This document shows positions 6,250-7,192 of a DNA stretch of 7,192 nucleotides, piece by piece; the stretch's first letter is position 1; each line of letters starts with the position of its first letter. Origin of the DNA: Nitrospirota bacterium (GTDB lineage Bacteria > Nitrospirota_A > Leptospirillia > Leptospirillales > Leptospirillaceae); contig JAKCCY010000135.1 in NCBI GenBank assembly GCA_021838765.1, positions 1 through 7,192 of the forward strand, given 5' to 3'. The notes beneath the pieces were generated by a model. That model saw only the letters and a program-made list of their open reading frames with translations. It had not been told where the DNA came from and made no database searches. Both the position numbers and the translations under genes were made by a program.

Positions 6250-7029
6250 GTGCTCAAAGGCACCCTAAAAATCAAAGGCCTCGGCGTTTTCGCCAACTAC
6301 ACGCCGCCAGCTGGCACGACCGAATTCGGCGTCAAAAACCTGATCTACGGTTGGAACTACTCGGGCAAGACGACGCTCTCGCGGCTCTTCGGCCTGCTTG
6401 ACGCCAAGAAACCCAATCCAGAGCTTCCAACCTGCGCTTTTTCCATCGACACCGACCAAGGCGTCGTCACCGAAGCCAACTATCAAACCTGCCCGCAGAT
6501 TGTTCGCGTCTTCAACTCCGATTCTGTCGCTGAGAACCTCAATTTCGCTGGGACGCCTTTCAAGCCCATCTTGCTGCCGGGGTCCGAGTCCGAAGCGGCT
6601 CAAAAGGAAATCGACCGATGCGAGGAATTGGCCAAGCGCTCGGTGGCGGGAGCTGCCGCTGCCAAGAAGGCCGCAGATGATGCCAAGAAGACCCTGGACA
6701 AAGCGAAGACCGACACGGCCGCCAACATCAAGTCCACGGTGTCGCTGGTGAGCTTCTTCGGCTCCATCCAACTCGACAAGGAACTGCAGACGGTAGGGCC
6801 TTGCCTTGAAGACTATGAGCTTGGGGCCTCCGCATTAGAGGCCGACTTGAAGTTAGCGCGAAGCTCTGACCAAGACCACCTAACGCCCGTGCCCAAGGTA
6901 GTTTGGTCCCCCGCGATCGACGATTTGCATACCCGGGCAACGGTCATCCGCGCCAAGACGCCGAACCTTGCCAGCACGATCGTCTCCCGCGCCGAGGCCG
7001 AGACCACAACTAAGGCAACTCTGATTTAG
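6250..7029 (+). pseudogene. AAA_13-type ATPase (RloC/PrrC-related), 3'-truncated
   Basis: The open frame gives 259 residues; full-length AAA_13 proteins are usually several hundred residues longer. The N-terminus looks complete: KGLGVFANYTPP, then NLIYGWNYSGKTTLSRLF, with Walker A GWNYSGKT at 34-41. QIVRVFNSDSVAENLNF (83-99) and a PILLPG segment (106-111) are also typical of the family. An Ala/Lys/Glu-rich helix at about 115-162 looks like the beginning of the coiled coil of SMC-like ATPases. The Walker B/signature half and any C-terminal effector, such as an anticodon nuclease, are missing. The GTG start lies 19 bases after the antitoxin stop and has no clear Shine-Dalgarno site. The frame ends in TAG right before the region ahead of an IS5-type transposase, so truncation by insertion is likely. 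Arginine codons are CGN only. Confidence 0.75.
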
Positions 7030-7192
7030 TCCCTACATACAAGCCGTTATGATAAAATAGCCCCAGTCAAAACGGATAAAACGCATGCGCCAGCTCACCT
7101 TAGCCACCGGCACCTTCGAGACCCACAGGAAGCCCACCCGTCGCGAGAAGTTTCTTTCGGATATGGAGAAGGTCGTGCCCTGGCAGGATCTC
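7030..7192 (+). mobile_element. IS5-family insertion sequence, left part
   Basis: The left end is inferred, not seen: the AAA_13 frame stops at 7029 and non-coding sequence leads into a transposase. TTAG at 7026-7029 fits the YTAR target used by IS5-group elements and could be one copy of the target duplication. The terminal inverted repeat cannot be confirmed because the right end is outside the window. A possible -10 (TATGAT 7048-7053, or TAAAAT 7053-7058) lies upstream of the transposase without a clear -35. Confidence 0.6.
7085..7192 (+). CDS. IS5-family transposase, N-terminal 36 residues (runs off window)
   Basis: The ATG at 7085 opens a frame that is still open at the last base. The product starts MRQLTLATGTFETHRKPTRR and continues EKFLSDMEKVVPWQDL. 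The TRREKFLSDMEKVVPW stretch matches the conserved N-terminal domain of IS5/InsH-type transposases (for example TRKEIFLSRMEQILPW in InsH). This is a DNA-binding region; the DDE catalytic core would lie further right. GGA at 7074-7076 lies eight bases before the ATG and can serve as the ribosome binding site. Whether the full element is intact cannot be told here. Confidence 0.8.
   Translation, partial: MRQLTLATGTFETHRKPTRREKFLSDMEKVVPWQDL

Noticed and set aside
6265..6771. Minus-strand open frame of 168 codons opposite the ATPase
   Set aside because: The plus strand carries a clear Walker A and family motifs; the reverse frame has none.

Overview
The left four fifths of the window (1 to about 5,700) is a compact plus-strand run of ordinary chromosomal genes from a Gram-negative, outer-membrane-bearing bacterium. 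The lptF/lptG pair shows the outer membrane. Tight 1-4 base overlaps, mixed ATG/GTG/TTG starts and frequent AGA/AGG arginine codons are the visible style of this backbone. A Leptospirillum-like member of the Nitrospirota is my best guess for the host; it rests on general resemblance and was not tested.

The backbone reads: the 3' part of a class I SAM-dependent methyltransferase (2-463); a small DUF5069-like protein starting on TTG inside the previous stop (460-831); miaB, the tRNA ms2i6A37 methylthiotransferase (920-2311); lptF (2311-3444) and lptG (3441-4529), the membrane pair of the LPS export ABC transporter; and hemH, ferrochelatase, ending in a five-cysteine tail (4601-5695). miaB, lptF and lptG overlap by 1 and 4 bases and look translationally coupled. 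hemH follows after 71 bases with its own good ribosome binding site.

The right fifth (about 5,850 to 7,192) is different: an accessory segment made of broken genes. It opens with what looks like the last codons of a HigB/Gp49-like toxin, whose TGA overlaps the ATG of a HigA-like XRE antitoxin as ATGA. The antitoxin gene carries an in-frame TAA three bases before an ATG restart. Nineteen bases later starts an AAA_13-type ATPase of the RloC/PrrC-related kind. Its N-terminal part and Walker A are intact, but it stops after 259 residues, close to the start of an IS5-family transposase that runs off the window. Arginine codons here are CGN only, which supports a foreign origin. The likely history is: a toxin-antitoxin-ATPase module was acquired, lost its toxin at a junction near 5,850, took a nonsense mutation in the antitoxin, and had its ATPase cut by an insertion sequence.

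No RNA genes or CRISPR arrays were seen. The most notable points are the decayed module, the antitoxin stop/restart, a 10-bp perfect inverted repeat inside it, and the cysteine tail of the ferrochelatase.
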